A DNA stretch of 64,000 bases, from assembly GCA_016934395.1 (NCBI GenBank), contig JAFGSZ010000036.1:101526-165525 (forward strand). The letters run 5' to 3'. The notes beneath the pieces were generated by a model. The model made no database searches and had not been told where the DNA came from. It worked only from the letters and a program-made list of their open reading frames with translations. This DNA is from Bacteroidales bacterium (GTDB lineage Bacteria; Bacteroidota; Bacteroidia; Bacteroidales; UBA10428). The position numbers were made by a program, and so were the translations under genes. This document shows positions 35,295 through 43,113 of the stretch, piece after piece; position 1 is the first letter of the stretch; the number at the start of each line of letters is the position of its first letter.

Positions 35295-37571
35295 TTAATA
35301 TTTCCTGAAATTATAACTAAGTTGAACAAAGAATGTACGTCCCCATCCTACTGGTGTTGAATTTCCGCTTCCGCCATGCACAGCACCCGATCCTGAAGAA
35401 TATATCAGCGTATTGTTAAAAATGTTTTTTATTCCTGAAGAAATATTTAATGTTGAATGCAGTATGGAATAATTTATAATAAAGTCCATATCATGATAGC
35501 CGTCTATATAACTTTCATTTATTTCAACAATTTCTCCCTCCACATTTGTCTCACCATTGTAGATCCGGTAATCATCATTGTATTTATAAAAAAGGTTTAC
35601 CCCAAATCCATATTTGGCATTTGTGTAAAGAACAGATGAGCTGAAATTTGTACTATACGTAAAAGTAGACAGGTTATCTAATTTTGAATTACCTAATGTG
35701 GCTGTTCCAATTTTCAGGGTTAACCAGGGATGAAATTTGTATTGAATTTGTGCATTTATTCCTTTGTTTATATAATTTCCAAAATCGATATTAAAATATT
35801 GCGCCCAGGTTGGGTCGTTCGCATCATATAAAAAATCGATTTTGTTTTTCATTTTGTTGTAAAAGATCCCCAGTTCAAATTCCACCGATGAAGAAGTAAA
35901 GGTTTTTGCGTACCCTGCATTAAAATTTAAATTCTGAGCTGTTTCTGCTTTCAGGTTTTCATTTCCAAATACATTATGGGCCCATCCGTCTACAAATTCC
36001 AGATAGAGTTCTTTCAGGGTGGGAGTACGAAATCCCTTTCCATATGAAAACCGGAATCTGAAATCGGCAATGTTCCATTTTGTGTTTAATGAATATACAA
36101 CCGGGGCCTCATATTTAGAATTATGAATAAGCCGCAATCCGGGTTGAATGTCCAGATTATTGAATGGTTTGAGAATGGTGGTGAAAAAGAGGGCATAATC
36201 TCCAATGTTTTGTTCTCCCTGAATTCGTTTACCGTTACCGGATTCATAGGTGATGTCATACCCTGCTTGTGTTTCAATCGATTTTACAGGATTAAAAGCC
36301 ACTATACTGCGTTGCGATATCAGGCCAATAGTAGTGGTATCTTGTTCATCGGGATCGTTTAGCCTGGTTTTTACAAGATTTACCAGGTCGTTAAGGTAAG
36401 TAATTTTTTTACGCTGATAAAAAGAATGCCCGCCGGTAACTTGTAAAGAAAGTGTTTTATTAAAATTCACCTGGTATTCGGCTGTGGAATTTAACCGGTG
36501 GGTATAATAATATTTATCCAGCGCTTCTTCATATAAAAATTCAGACCGCAGGGAGTCATTATCATGAAGTTCTTCATTTAAATATTGTGTTTTTATCGAT
36601 AGCCTTGATTTATTATTCTGATAGGCATAATTAAAGCCTGCATCGTATTGCAGTGTGGGCTTCCAGATTTTATATCTGGAAGTATCATTCAGGCCAAAGC
36701 CGGAAGAAAAATTTCTTGCCAGATTCAGAGAAAAACTATGATTGTTTTTCCGAAAGGCAGCATTTCCGTTCAGCCTGTATATCCCCACACTTTCATAATT
36801 AGCCTGAACGGAAGCAACATATTTTTCAGCCAGAAATTCACGGGTAATAATATTAATAGTGCCTGCCATGGCATTACTCCCGTATATCACCGACATAGGC
36901 CCTTCTATGGTTTCGATATGATCGACATTATTTAAATTTAGATGGTTGAGGTCTATAATTCCGTTTTGCCTGCCTGCCACCGGAACCCCGTTTATTAAAA
37001 TTTTGATGTGTTCGCCAGACAATCCGTTAATGCTCATTGATGAACCCAGCACACCATTGCGGCTTATCTGAATATTGGGTTCTTTTGATACCAGTTCTGT
37101 CAGGTTGCCTGCGGCTTTATTCTTAATCTCATTCCGGTTATATACATTGATTTTATAAATGGAATTATCAGCCATTCTTGGTTTAATAGTACCGGTAACC
37201 ACAACCTGATCGAGTGCAAAATAAGAGGGTTCCAGGTTAATGATTAAATTTGGTGTGAGTAAAAGGGTATCTGTGTGTATTTGATATCCAAGGCATGAAA
37301 CCGACAAAAGATATTTACCTGCTGCAAGAGAGGTAACTGTTCCCTTTTCATCTGAAATTTCACAGGATTGTTTTCCTGAAAGTACATCTTCAAAACAAAC
37401 CGTGGCAAAGGGTACAGCTTTTCCGGTTACCGCATCTTTAAGAGATAAGGTTGATGTTTGCGCACGGGCAAATGAGCTGAGCATTAGCAGGAGCACAACC
37501 TTTCCAAAGAATTTTGCTATGGAAAGGCTGAATCCTGTTAAGATGCAATTATTTAAGTTTTGTTTTTTCAA
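35295..37571 (-). CDS. TonB-dependent outer-membrane receptor, HmuR-like
   Basis: The receptor has a signal segment (VVLLLMLSSFARAQ), an N-terminal carboxypeptidase-like beta-sandwich (LSLKDAVTGKAVPFATVCFED), a plug (QVVVTGTIKPRMADNSIYKINVYNRNEIKNKAAGNLTELV, IDLNHLNLNNVDHIETIEGPMSVIYGSNAMAGTINIITRE) and a large barrel ending in aromatic VQLSYNFRKY. The track start at 37598 is a TTG inside the upstream gene. An AGAAGGA sequence 9 bp before the TTG at 37571 makes that the better start (758 residues), but it is uncertain. It lies between two HmuY-like lipoprotein genes, overlapping the upstream one. Together they suggest heme or porphyrin uptake. Confidence 0.87.
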   Translation of the reverse strand: MKKQNLNNCILTGFSLSIAKFFGKVVLLLMLSSFARAQTSTLSLKDAVTGKAVPFATVCFEDVLSGKQSCEISDEKGTVTSLAAGKYLLSVSCLGYQIHTDTLLLTPNLIINLEPSYFALDQVVVTGTIKPRMADNSIYKINVYNRNEIKNKAAGNLTELVSKEPNIQISRNGVLGSSMSINGLSGEHIKILINGVPVAGRQNGIIDLNHLNLNNVDHIETIEGPMSVIYGSNAMAGTINIITREFLAEKYVASVQANYESVGIYRLNGNAAFRKNNHSFSLNLARNFSSGFGLNDTSRYKIWKPTLQYDAGFNYAYQNNKSRLSIKTQYLNEELHDNDSLRSEFLYEEALDKYYYTHRLNSTAEYQVNFNKTLSLQVTGGHSFYQRKKITYLNDLVNLVKTRLNDPDEQDTTTIGLISQRSIVAFNPVKSIETQAGYDITYESGNGKRIQGEQNIGDYALFFTTILKPFNNLDIQPGLRLIHNSKYEAPVVYSLNTKWNIADFRFRFSYGKGFRTPTLKELYLEFVDGWAHNVFGNENLKAETAQNLNFNAGYAKTFTSSSVEFELGIFYNKMKNKIDFLYDANDPTWAQYFNIDFGNYINKGINAQIQYKFHPWLTLKIGTATLGNSKLDNLSTFTYSTNFSSSVLYTNAKYGFGVNLFYKYNDDYRIYNGETNVEGEIVEINESYIDGYHDMDFIINYSILHSTLNISSGIKNIFNNTLIYSSGSGAVHGGSGNSTPVGWGRTFFVQLSYNFRKY

Positions 37572-38532
37572 ATTTGAATTTTCCTTCTGAACTTCCAATA
37601 AAATCTGTGAATTGTAATTTGTAAACCGATTGGTCTTCAGTTTTTACAAAATAGGTAAGGTCGGGAAGAATATCATATAAATAAGTTGTCATATTTATTT
37701 CTTTCCAATCATAACCGATGGCATCTTTAGCTTCTATAAACGGATACGTCAGGGTATCGCTAAGTTGGGCATCCGGTATGTCAACCTTTGCTACCTGTAC
37801 TGATTTTTTAACAAGCACCCCGGTAACCGGATATTGTATAGTTTCATCGATATATTTTGTAAACAGCAGGTCCCAGGAATCGCTTACAGGTTCCCTGTCA
37901 ACGAGGGTTACTCCCGATAAAGAATAATACACATAATCTTTGGTTGCGTATTGGTTACAGTTCAGGGTTTCCCAATGCTGATTTGAACCGTCGAGATCAG
38001 CAACACGAAAATTGTAAATATTCTCAACAGAGATTTTATTTTTTATGAATATTTTTTTGGCAGCACCATCGGCAAACTTTATTACATAAATAGTCGATCC
38101 GTTCAGGTCGTGGGTCTGGTTATTGTATACTCCCCAGCCGTAATCCGGATGGCCGGTCATATTTGCACTAAAAGCTCCTATTTCCCAATCGGAAGAAGAA
38201 TTATATAATTTTGGCCATGTATATAATCCGGTGGTATCTGCAGCATCGTTCCAGGTTGTGGTATCTGTACTTAACACATAAAGTTCAACTCCGGCTCCGT
38301 CATTAATAATTATCGACGAACTCCAGGCATTTGTGTAAAATCCGAAGTCCCAGTTGGAACGGTTAACCTGTGCTATTTCTCCGTTGGCAAGGCTGTAATA
38401 AATATCGTTTTCATAATTTGCACCCATTATCGCAGAATCAGCAATAATTTCGGGCGCTTCAGGGCCGTTATCTTTTTCGCATGCAATAAATAATACCGGC
38501 AACAGCAGTATAATAATTAATATATTTTTCAT
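37549..38532 (-). CDS. HmuY-like heme-binding lipoprotein (upstream copy)
   Basis: The 327-residue lipoprotein has the lipobox MKNILIIILLLPVLFIAC. The HmuY-type layout is seen in NRSNWDFGFYTNAWSSSIIIN, SDSWDLLFTKYIDETIQYPVTGVLVKKSVQVAKV and AIGYDWKEINMTTYLYDILPDLTYFVKTEDQSVYKLQF, which parallels the C-terminal part of the downstream copy. The two copies are similar in plan but clearly diverged, so they may bind different ligands or act in sequence. It overlaps the start of the TonB receptor gene. A small membrane protein gene lies 67 bp upstream in the same direction. Confidence 0.82.
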   Translation of the reverse strand: MKNILIIILLLPVLFIACEKDNGPEAPEIIADSAIMGANYENDIYYSLANGEIAQVNRSNWDFGFYTNAWSSSIIINDGAGVELYVLSTDTTTWNDAADTTGLYTWPKLYNSSSDWEIGAFSANMTGHPDYGWGVYNNQTHDLNGSTIYVIKFADGAAKKIFIKNKISVENIYNFRVADLDGSNQHWETLNCNQYATKDYVYYSLSGVTLVDREPVSDSWDLLFTKYIDETIQYPVTGVLVKKSVQVAKVDIPDAQLSDTLTYPFIEAKDAIGYDWKEINMTTYLYDILPDLTYFVKTEDQSVYKLQFTDFIGSSEGKFKFEKTKLK

Positions 38533-38599
38533 TTTTAATTATAAGAATGATTATTAAAAAGTAAAATAAAGAAGTTGGAAATAAAAGGAATAAAAAATT

Positions 38600-38968
38600 T
38601 TATATTACCGGGGGGCCCCTGTGAAGAATGGATACAATAAAAAATTGTAACCGGACGAATATAAATTTGTTGAGCAGTGGAATCTCCTTATTTGTAAGGC
38701 ATAATTTTACAGTAAAAAAATTAAAATCAAAAAGGTGGTAGTAAAATTTAGGTGGGGTATCATTTTCGGAAGCAGAATAAAAATCAGCAACAGCTACTTG
38801 ATCAGTTTGTGGTAATTCATAAATAATCTCGTGCTGAGTACTATCTTCATTTAGCGAAAACAATTGCTTAAGAGATGCTTTGTTAATTCCAAAAACAATG
38901 TACACAGCAATTAATGCCAGGTAAATAAAATATACAAACACCGATCCGGACAAGCTAAAGAAAAACAT
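38600..38968 (-). CDS. Small membrane protein heading the heme-uptake operon
   Basis: The 122-residue protein is unrecognised. It has one clear membrane helix (SLSGSVFVYFIYLALIAVYIVFGI), a polar middle (LNEDSTQHEIIYELPQTDQVAVADFYSASENDTPPKFYYHLF) and a C-terminus with hydrophobic segments ending in SILHRGPPVI. The DNA for the last residues is strikingly GC-rich (GGGGGGCCCC) in an AT-rich region. It lies first in the row with the HmuY-like and TonB receptor genes, and divergent to cydA. Small proteins of this kind before receptor genes may be accessory or regulatory, but this is inference. It could also be a shorter gene than shown. Confidence 0.6.
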   Translation of the reverse strand: MFFFSLSGSVFVYFIYLALIAVYIVFGINKASLKQLFSLNEDSTQHEIIYELPQTDQVAVADFYSASENDTPPKFYYHLFDFNFFTVKLCLTNKEIPLLNKFIFVRLQFFIVSILHRGPPVI

Positions 38969-39033
38969 TTTTTTAAGTAATTTTAAACTTTAAGCTTTAT
39001 TTAAAAATTAAAAAAATTTATTGTTTTAAATTT

Positions 39034-39051
39034 ACTGTACGAAAATACAGT
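39034..39051. promoter_or_regulatory. Candidate operator between the heme operon and cydAB
   Basis: ACTGTA-CGAAAA-TACAGT is a perfect 6-bp inverted repeat with a 6-bp centre in the 146-bp divergent region. It sits 63 bp before cydA and 65 bp before the small membrane gene, well placed to affect both. No clear TAnnTTTG box was found on either side. Confidence 0.5.
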
Positions 39052-39114
39052 TAATTTTCACGATTAACAAGATAACATATAATAATTCAAATTGTTAAAT
39101 AATATTTAATTGCA

Positions 39115-40422
39115 ATGGATGATCTATTAGCAGCCCGATGGCAAATGGCCTTATCATTAGCATTTCATATCATATTTGCCTGTATTGGCATGACCATGCC
39201 TTTTTTAATGTTTATAGCAGAATTAAAATGGTTAAAAACAGGAAAAAAAATATATTTAGATCTTGCCAAAGCCTGGTCGCGCGGTGTAGCAATATTTTTT
39301 GCTGTCGGGGCGGTTTCAGGCACGGTTATATCATTTGAACTGGGATTATTATGGCCCGGATTTATGAAACATGCCGGGGCAATAATCGGCATGCCCTTTT
39401 CATGGGAAGGGGCTGCGTTTTTTATTGAAGCCATTGCCCTGGGATTGTTTTTATATGGCTGGAACCGCCTGAATAAATGGATGCATTTAGCTTCAGGTTT
39501 GTTGGTAGGACTTGCCGGTGTAATGTCCGGGATTATTGTAGTTTCAGCAAATGGTTGGATGAATAGTCCTTCGGGCTTTGACTGGGTAAACGGTCAGGCT
39601 GTAAATATCGATCCTGTAAAAGCCATGTTTAATGCTGCATGGTTTACCCAGGCATTGCATATGACGATTGCGGCGTTCGCTTCCACAGGATTTGCGGTTG
39701 CCGGAGTTCACGCTTTTTTATTGCTGAAAAATAAGAAAAACGAATTTCATAAAGCGGCTTTAAGAATTGCCCTTACAATAGGCGCAATTGCTGCAATACT
39801 TCAACCTTTGAGTGGTGATTTATCTGCAAAAGATATTGCTAAACGACAACCTGAAAAACTTGCAGCTATGGAGTCGCTGTTTAAAACTGCTCAACCGGCT
39901 CCCTTGATTATTGGTGGTATTCCGGACGAAGAGACTCAGGAAGTTAACATGGCGATCAGAATTCCGAAATTCCTGAGTTTTCTTGCGCATGGTGATTTTA
40001 ATGCCGAAGTAACGGGTTTGGATGCTTTTCCGGAAGATGAACGACCACCTGTAACCATTACTCATTTTAGTTTCCAGTTTATGATATTGTTTGGGATGTT
40101 GATGGCATTAATCGGGGTAGGATATTTTATTTTTTCATGGAAATGGAAGCCGGTATTGGATAAAAACTGGTGGCTTAAAATTTTAGCAATAGCAACCCCA
40201 TTTGGGTTTCTGGCGCTTGAATTTGGATGGATGGTAACAGAAATCGGGCGTCAACCCTGGATTATTTACAGGGTAATGAAAACCAAAGATGCGGTTACAT
40301 CAATGCCGGGAATTATTTATCCTCTGATCATTATTATGTTAATCTATATTCTTCTTACCGTTGTAGTTGTCTTTTTAATGAAACGTCAGATAAAAGTAAT
40401 TAATTTAGAATATAATAAATAA
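39115..40422 (+). CDS. cydA: Cytochrome bd oxidase subunit I
   Basis: Subunit I carries the hemes of the bd-type quinol oxidase, which reduces O2 with high affinity. The 435-residue protein has about nine membrane helices. Heme-ligand candidates are His18 (LAFHII), His182 (QALHMT) and Met323 (FQFMILFG), and the conserved SWEGAAFFIEAIALG and SANGWMN are present. It is shorter than E. coli CydA (about 520) because the quinol-binding loop is brief, as in the short-loop class. The gene is followed by cydB after 27 bp. Divergent heme-uptake genes upstream suggest a shared heme or oxygen signal. Confidence 0.95.
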   Translation: MDDLLAARWQMALSLAFHIIFACIGMTMPFLMFIAELKWLKTGKKIYLDLAKAWSRGVAIFFAVGAVSGTVISFELGLLWPGFMKHAGAIIGMPFSWEGAAFFIEAIALGLFLYGWNRLNKWMHLASGLLVGLAGVMSGIIVVSANGWMNSPSGFDWVNGQAVNIDPVKAMFNAAWFTQALHMTIAAFASTGFAVAGVHAFLLLKNKKNEFHKAALRIALTIGAIAAILQPLSGDLSAKDIAKRQPEKLAAMESLFKTAQPAPLIIGGIPDEETQEVNMAIRIPKFLSFLAHGDFNAEVTGLDAFPEDERPPVTITHFSFQFMILFGMLMALIGVGYFIFSWKWKPVLDKNWWLKILAIATPFGFLALEFGWMVTEIGRQPWIIYRVMKTKDAVTSMPGIIYPLIIIMLIYILLTVVVVFLMKRQIKVINLEYNK

Positions 40423-40449
40423 AGTAAATAATATAAATATTTATCCGCT

Positions 40450-41454
40450 ATGGCAGAGATTGTTGTACTATTCATCGGATTATCGATATTGTTTTATACT
40501 ATTTTGGCGGGAGCTGATTTTGGCGCCGGAATTATTGAAATATTTACAGGTAAAAAAGGGATTAACACCATATCCAAAGCTATTGCACCCGTATGGGAAG
40601 CGAACCATATATGGATTATTATAGTAATTGTTGTTGTTTTTAATGCTTTTCCTGTAGTATTTTCCACAATTATGCTGGTGCTGCACATTCCGATGTTTCT
40701 GGTACTCATTGGAATTATTTTCAGAGGCACGGCTTTTACCTTCAGATATTATGATGTATACCAGGATAAAAGCCATGACTACTATACCTTCTTTTTTAAA
40801 TTATTTAGCCTGCTTACCCCGTTGTTTTTAGGGATGAACCTTGGCGCTATAATGCTTGGAAAGATTACACTGGCAGAAAATGTAAGCTTTGCCGAAAAAT
40901 TTGTTTTTCCGTGGCTTACCCCATTTTCATTTATGATGGGTGTATTTGTAATCTTACTATTTGCCTACCTGGCTGCCATATACCTGATCGGAGAGACTAC
41001 TGATCAAAACAATCGGGAAGACTTTAAAAAATATGCCAGGAGACTTTTAATAGCCCTGGTAATTGCGGGCAGCTTTGTATTTTTAACTGCACGTTTACAG
41101 GGATTACACCTGTTAACAGATTTTCTTACATCAAAGATCAGCCTGGCATGTGGCATTTTAGCAACCCTCACTATTCCGGTGCTTTGGGTATGGATAAAAA
41201 AAGAAAAAGTGCACCTGATACGGATTGTGGCTGGATTTCAAACGGCCCTGATCATTGTGGGATGGTTCGGTATTCAGTTCCCGGTATTGGTTTCGATTAA
41301 AAATGCTGAATCTTTAACAATTTATAATTCAGTGGCACCGGATAAAACCCTTGCTATGCTTATCACGGCATTAATTGTCGGACTGATGGTAGTAATCCCC
41401 CTCCTGCTGTATTTGTTTAAGGTGTTTAAATTTTCTGAAAATAAAGATATCTGA
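40450..41454 (+). CDS. cydB: Cytochrome bd oxidase subunit II
   Basis: The 334-residue membrane protein matches CydB: GADFGAGIIEIFTG near the N-terminus, VWEANHIWIIIVIVVVFNAFPVVF, and FRGTAFTFRYYD. Subunit II pairs with CydA and helps form the oxidase core. It begins 27 bp after cydA. No small CydX-like ORF follows at once; a gap of 142 bp leads to the sigma factor gene. No cydDC exporter genes are present in the window. Confidence 0.95.
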   Translation: MAEIVVLFIGLSILFYTILAGADFGAGIIEIFTGKKGINTISKAIAPVWEANHIWIIIVIVVVFNAFPVVFSTIMLVLHIPMFLVLIGIIFRGTAFTFRYYDVYQDKSHDYYTFFFKLFSLLTPLFLGMNLGAIMLGKITLAENVSFAEKFVFPWLTPFSFMMGVFVILLFAYLAAIYLIGETTDQNNREDFKKYARRLLIALVIAGSFVFLTARLQGLHLLTDFLTSKISLACGILATLTIPVLWVWIKKEKVHLIRIVAGFQTALIIVGWFGIQFPVLVSIKNAESLTIYNSVAPDKTLAMLITALIVGLMVVIPLLLYLFKVFKFSENKDI

Positions 41455-41596
41455 TAACAAATAAATAATTATAAGGGGGGAGCTGTGGTGCAACTGCAAA
41501 TTTCCTTGTTTGTAAATTCCAAAACCTTTCTACATTAATATTTCTTTTTATTGGCAATATGTTGCAATAAATATTTATTTCTGCGTCTATTAGAAT

Positions 41597-42142
41597 ATGA
41601 CAACAAAAAGTGCTTCTAAAATCTCGATAAAAGATTTCCTCGAAACGGAGTACCATAAACTAATTCGTTATGTTCGTTTATATTTTAATGAAAATTATTA
41701 CGGGTTTGATGCGGAAGATATTGTTCAGGATGTGGCACTTAATATTTATTCTAAAGCTGATATTAATTCCCCGATAGAAAATCTGACCTCCTATTTTTAC
41801 AGGTCGATCAGAAACCGCATTGTGGATATTCAACGAAAAGCAAAAAAGAATACATCGTATGAAAATTTTACAGAAACCGGGAATGAAAATTTTTTAGAGA
41901 AAGAATCATCAGATGATAAAAATGATACAAAGCGGCATTACGAAACCGAGGAATATTTTGAACGATTATATGAAGCCTTAAATAAGCTAAAACCTGAAGA
42001 AAAATCATTAATTATCGAAATTGAATTTAATAAGAAAACTTTCGACCAGCTTTCACAGGAATGGGGTGTACCTATAGGAACCTTACTGGCAAGAAAGCAC
42101 AGAACATTAAATAAATTATACAAACTGATTAATAAAACATAA
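41597..42142 (+). CDS. ECF-type RNA polymerase sigma factor
   Basis: The 181-residue protein has sigma-70 region 2 (FLETEYHKLIRYVRLYFNENYYGFDAEDIVQDVALNIYSKA, with YFYRSIRNRIVDIQRKAKK for region 2.4) and region 4 (ALNKLKPEEKSLIIEIEFNKKTFDQLSQEWGVPIGTLLARKHRTLNKLYKLINKT). It lacks region 1.1 and 3, as ECF factors do. A charged linker of about 40 residues joins the two. No standard anti-sigma (FecR or zinc type) gene follows. Instead a small His-rich membrane protein gene lies 36 bp downstream and could serve that role. Confidence 0.9.
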   Translation: MTTKSASKISIKDFLETEYHKLIRYVRLYFNENYYGFDAEDIVQDVALNIYSKADINSPIENLTSYFYRSIRNRIVDIQRKAKKNTSYENFTETGNENFLEKESSDDKNDTKRHYETEEYFERLYEALNKLKPEEKSLIIEIEFNKKTFDQLSQEWGVPIGTLLARKHRTLNKLYKLINKT

Positions 42143-42177
42143 TAATAAAATAAGGTAATATTTAAACAATAATAATT

Positions 42178-42576
42178 ATGGTAGCACATTTAATAAGAAG
42201 ACAAGGAGAGCCCAGAATACTTCATGTTTTAAGAATTACAGGCCTGGTAATTCTGGGTGCAGCAGGAGCAGTATTTTTTGCTTTTCTGTTTGGGTATTTT
42301 GTAATGTTTCTCTGGAACTGGCTTATGCCGGCAATTTTTGGAATTACAACGATCACTTTCTGGCAGGCCGTGGCAATAATAATTTTAGCACGGCTGATAT
42401 TCGGAGGGTTTAAACATGGGCATGATTTTCATAATCACAAATATTCCCAATGGAAAAAATCTAAGTGTAAACCTCACCCTTTTACCAAATGGCAATATTA
42501 TGATACCTTTTGGAAAGAAGAAGGAGAACAGGCATTTATAGAATATGTAAAAAACAGGGAGGCAAAACAGGAATAG
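42178..42576 (+). CDS. Small two-helix membrane protein with His-rich tail
   Basis: The 132-residue protein has two hydrophobic segments (VLRITGLVILGAAGAVFFAFLFGYFVMFLW and FWQAVAIIILARLIFGGF). A basic, His-rich region follows (KHGHDFHNHKYSQWKKSKCKPHPF) and then an acidic C-terminus (EEGEQAFIEYVKNREAKQE). I do not recognise a characterised function. Its place 36 bp after the ECF sigma gene suggests co-transcription and perhaps a role in holding or modulating the sigma factor. The His cluster could bind a metal. An alternative is an unrelated envelope protein. Confidence 0.75.
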   Translation: MVAHLIRRQGEPRILHVLRITGLVILGAAGAVFFAFLFGYFVMFLWNWLMPAIFGITTITFWQAVAIIILARLIFGGFKHGHDFHNHKYSQWKKSKCKPHPFTKWQYYDTFWKEEGEQAFIEYVKNREAKQE

Positions 42577-42684
42577 TAGAAAACTTTATAAATACATATC
42601 AGCAATTCTAGTTTCCTTATATTACTCTGAAAAAACGCTGCAAAATATCAAATACAAATAACTTTTATAAACTCTTATGCAATA

Positions 42685-42716
42685 TTTGTAAATTTCTTTA
42701 CAATTATGTAATATTG
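42685..42716 (+). promoter_or_regulatory. Promoter of the tRNA gene
   Basis: TTTG (42685-42688), 20 bp, then TAATATTG (42709-42716) fit the Bacteroidota promoter with one mismatch in the -7 box. The tRNA begins 27 bp after. Confidence 0.55.
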
Positions 42717-42743
42717 CAATCCCTTTTTGGAGGGTAATTTTCA

Positions 42744-42817
42744 GGTCCCATAGCTCAGCTGGTTAGAGCACCTGACTCATAATCAGGGGGTCCCTGGTTC
42801 GAGCCCAGGTGGGACCA
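42744..42817 (+). tRNA. tRNA with anticodon CAU (elongator Met or Ile2)
   Basis: A 74-nt cloverleaf folds perfectly: acceptor GGTCCCA/TGGGACC, D-arm GCTC-AGCTGGTTA-GAGC, anticodon arm CCTGA-CTCATAA-TCAGG with anticodon CAU, variable GGGTC, T-arm CCTGG-TTCGAGC-CCAGG, discriminator A. CCA is not encoded. The paired first base rules out the usual initiator. Whether it is Met or the TilS-modified Ile2 species cannot be settled by eye. A terminator follows at once, so it is a single-gene unit. Confidence 0.96.
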
Positions 42818-42825
42818 CACAAAAA

Positions 42826-42856
42826 GGCTTCATATTCGTATGAAGCTTTTTTCTTT
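42826..42856 (+). terminator. Rho-independent terminator of the tRNA gene
   Basis: GCTTCATA-TTCG-TATGAAGC is an 8-bp stem with a stable TTCG tetraloop, preceded by A's and followed by TTTTTT, 9 bp after the tRNA. Confidence 0.92.
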
Positions 42857-42895
42857 TACAATAGATGTCGCGGCGATAATTTTATTATTGGATAG

Positions 42896-42911
42896 TTACA
42901 TCCCATACGGA
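42896..42911. repeat. Fragment resembling the palindromic intergenic repeat
   Basis: ttacatcccatacgga matches ttacatccctatagga of the 6.25-kb element at 12 of 16 positions and sits in a 296-bp gap between the tRNA and the subtilase gene. No other structure is evident there. Confidence 0.35.
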
Positions 42912-43113
42912 GGCTTAAAATTAGGATATCGCTTTTAATTGAGCAGGGCGCTATAATCATTCATTTTTACAAAGGAGTTTAATCTCAGGCTTCCGAATAT
43001 CACCTACCATTGTTTATCTTTTCTGATTGGTTATTTAGAAACAGATTTTCTTATAATAGTGACATAAATTTTCGATCACAGCGTTATAATTAAACCAACC
43101 AAAATACGATATT

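Noticed and set aside
42178-42576. Calling the small His-rich membrane protein an anti-sigma factor outright
   Set aside because: It lacks FecR, RskA or zinc anti-sigma motifs; only its position supports the idea, so it was kept as a hypothesis.
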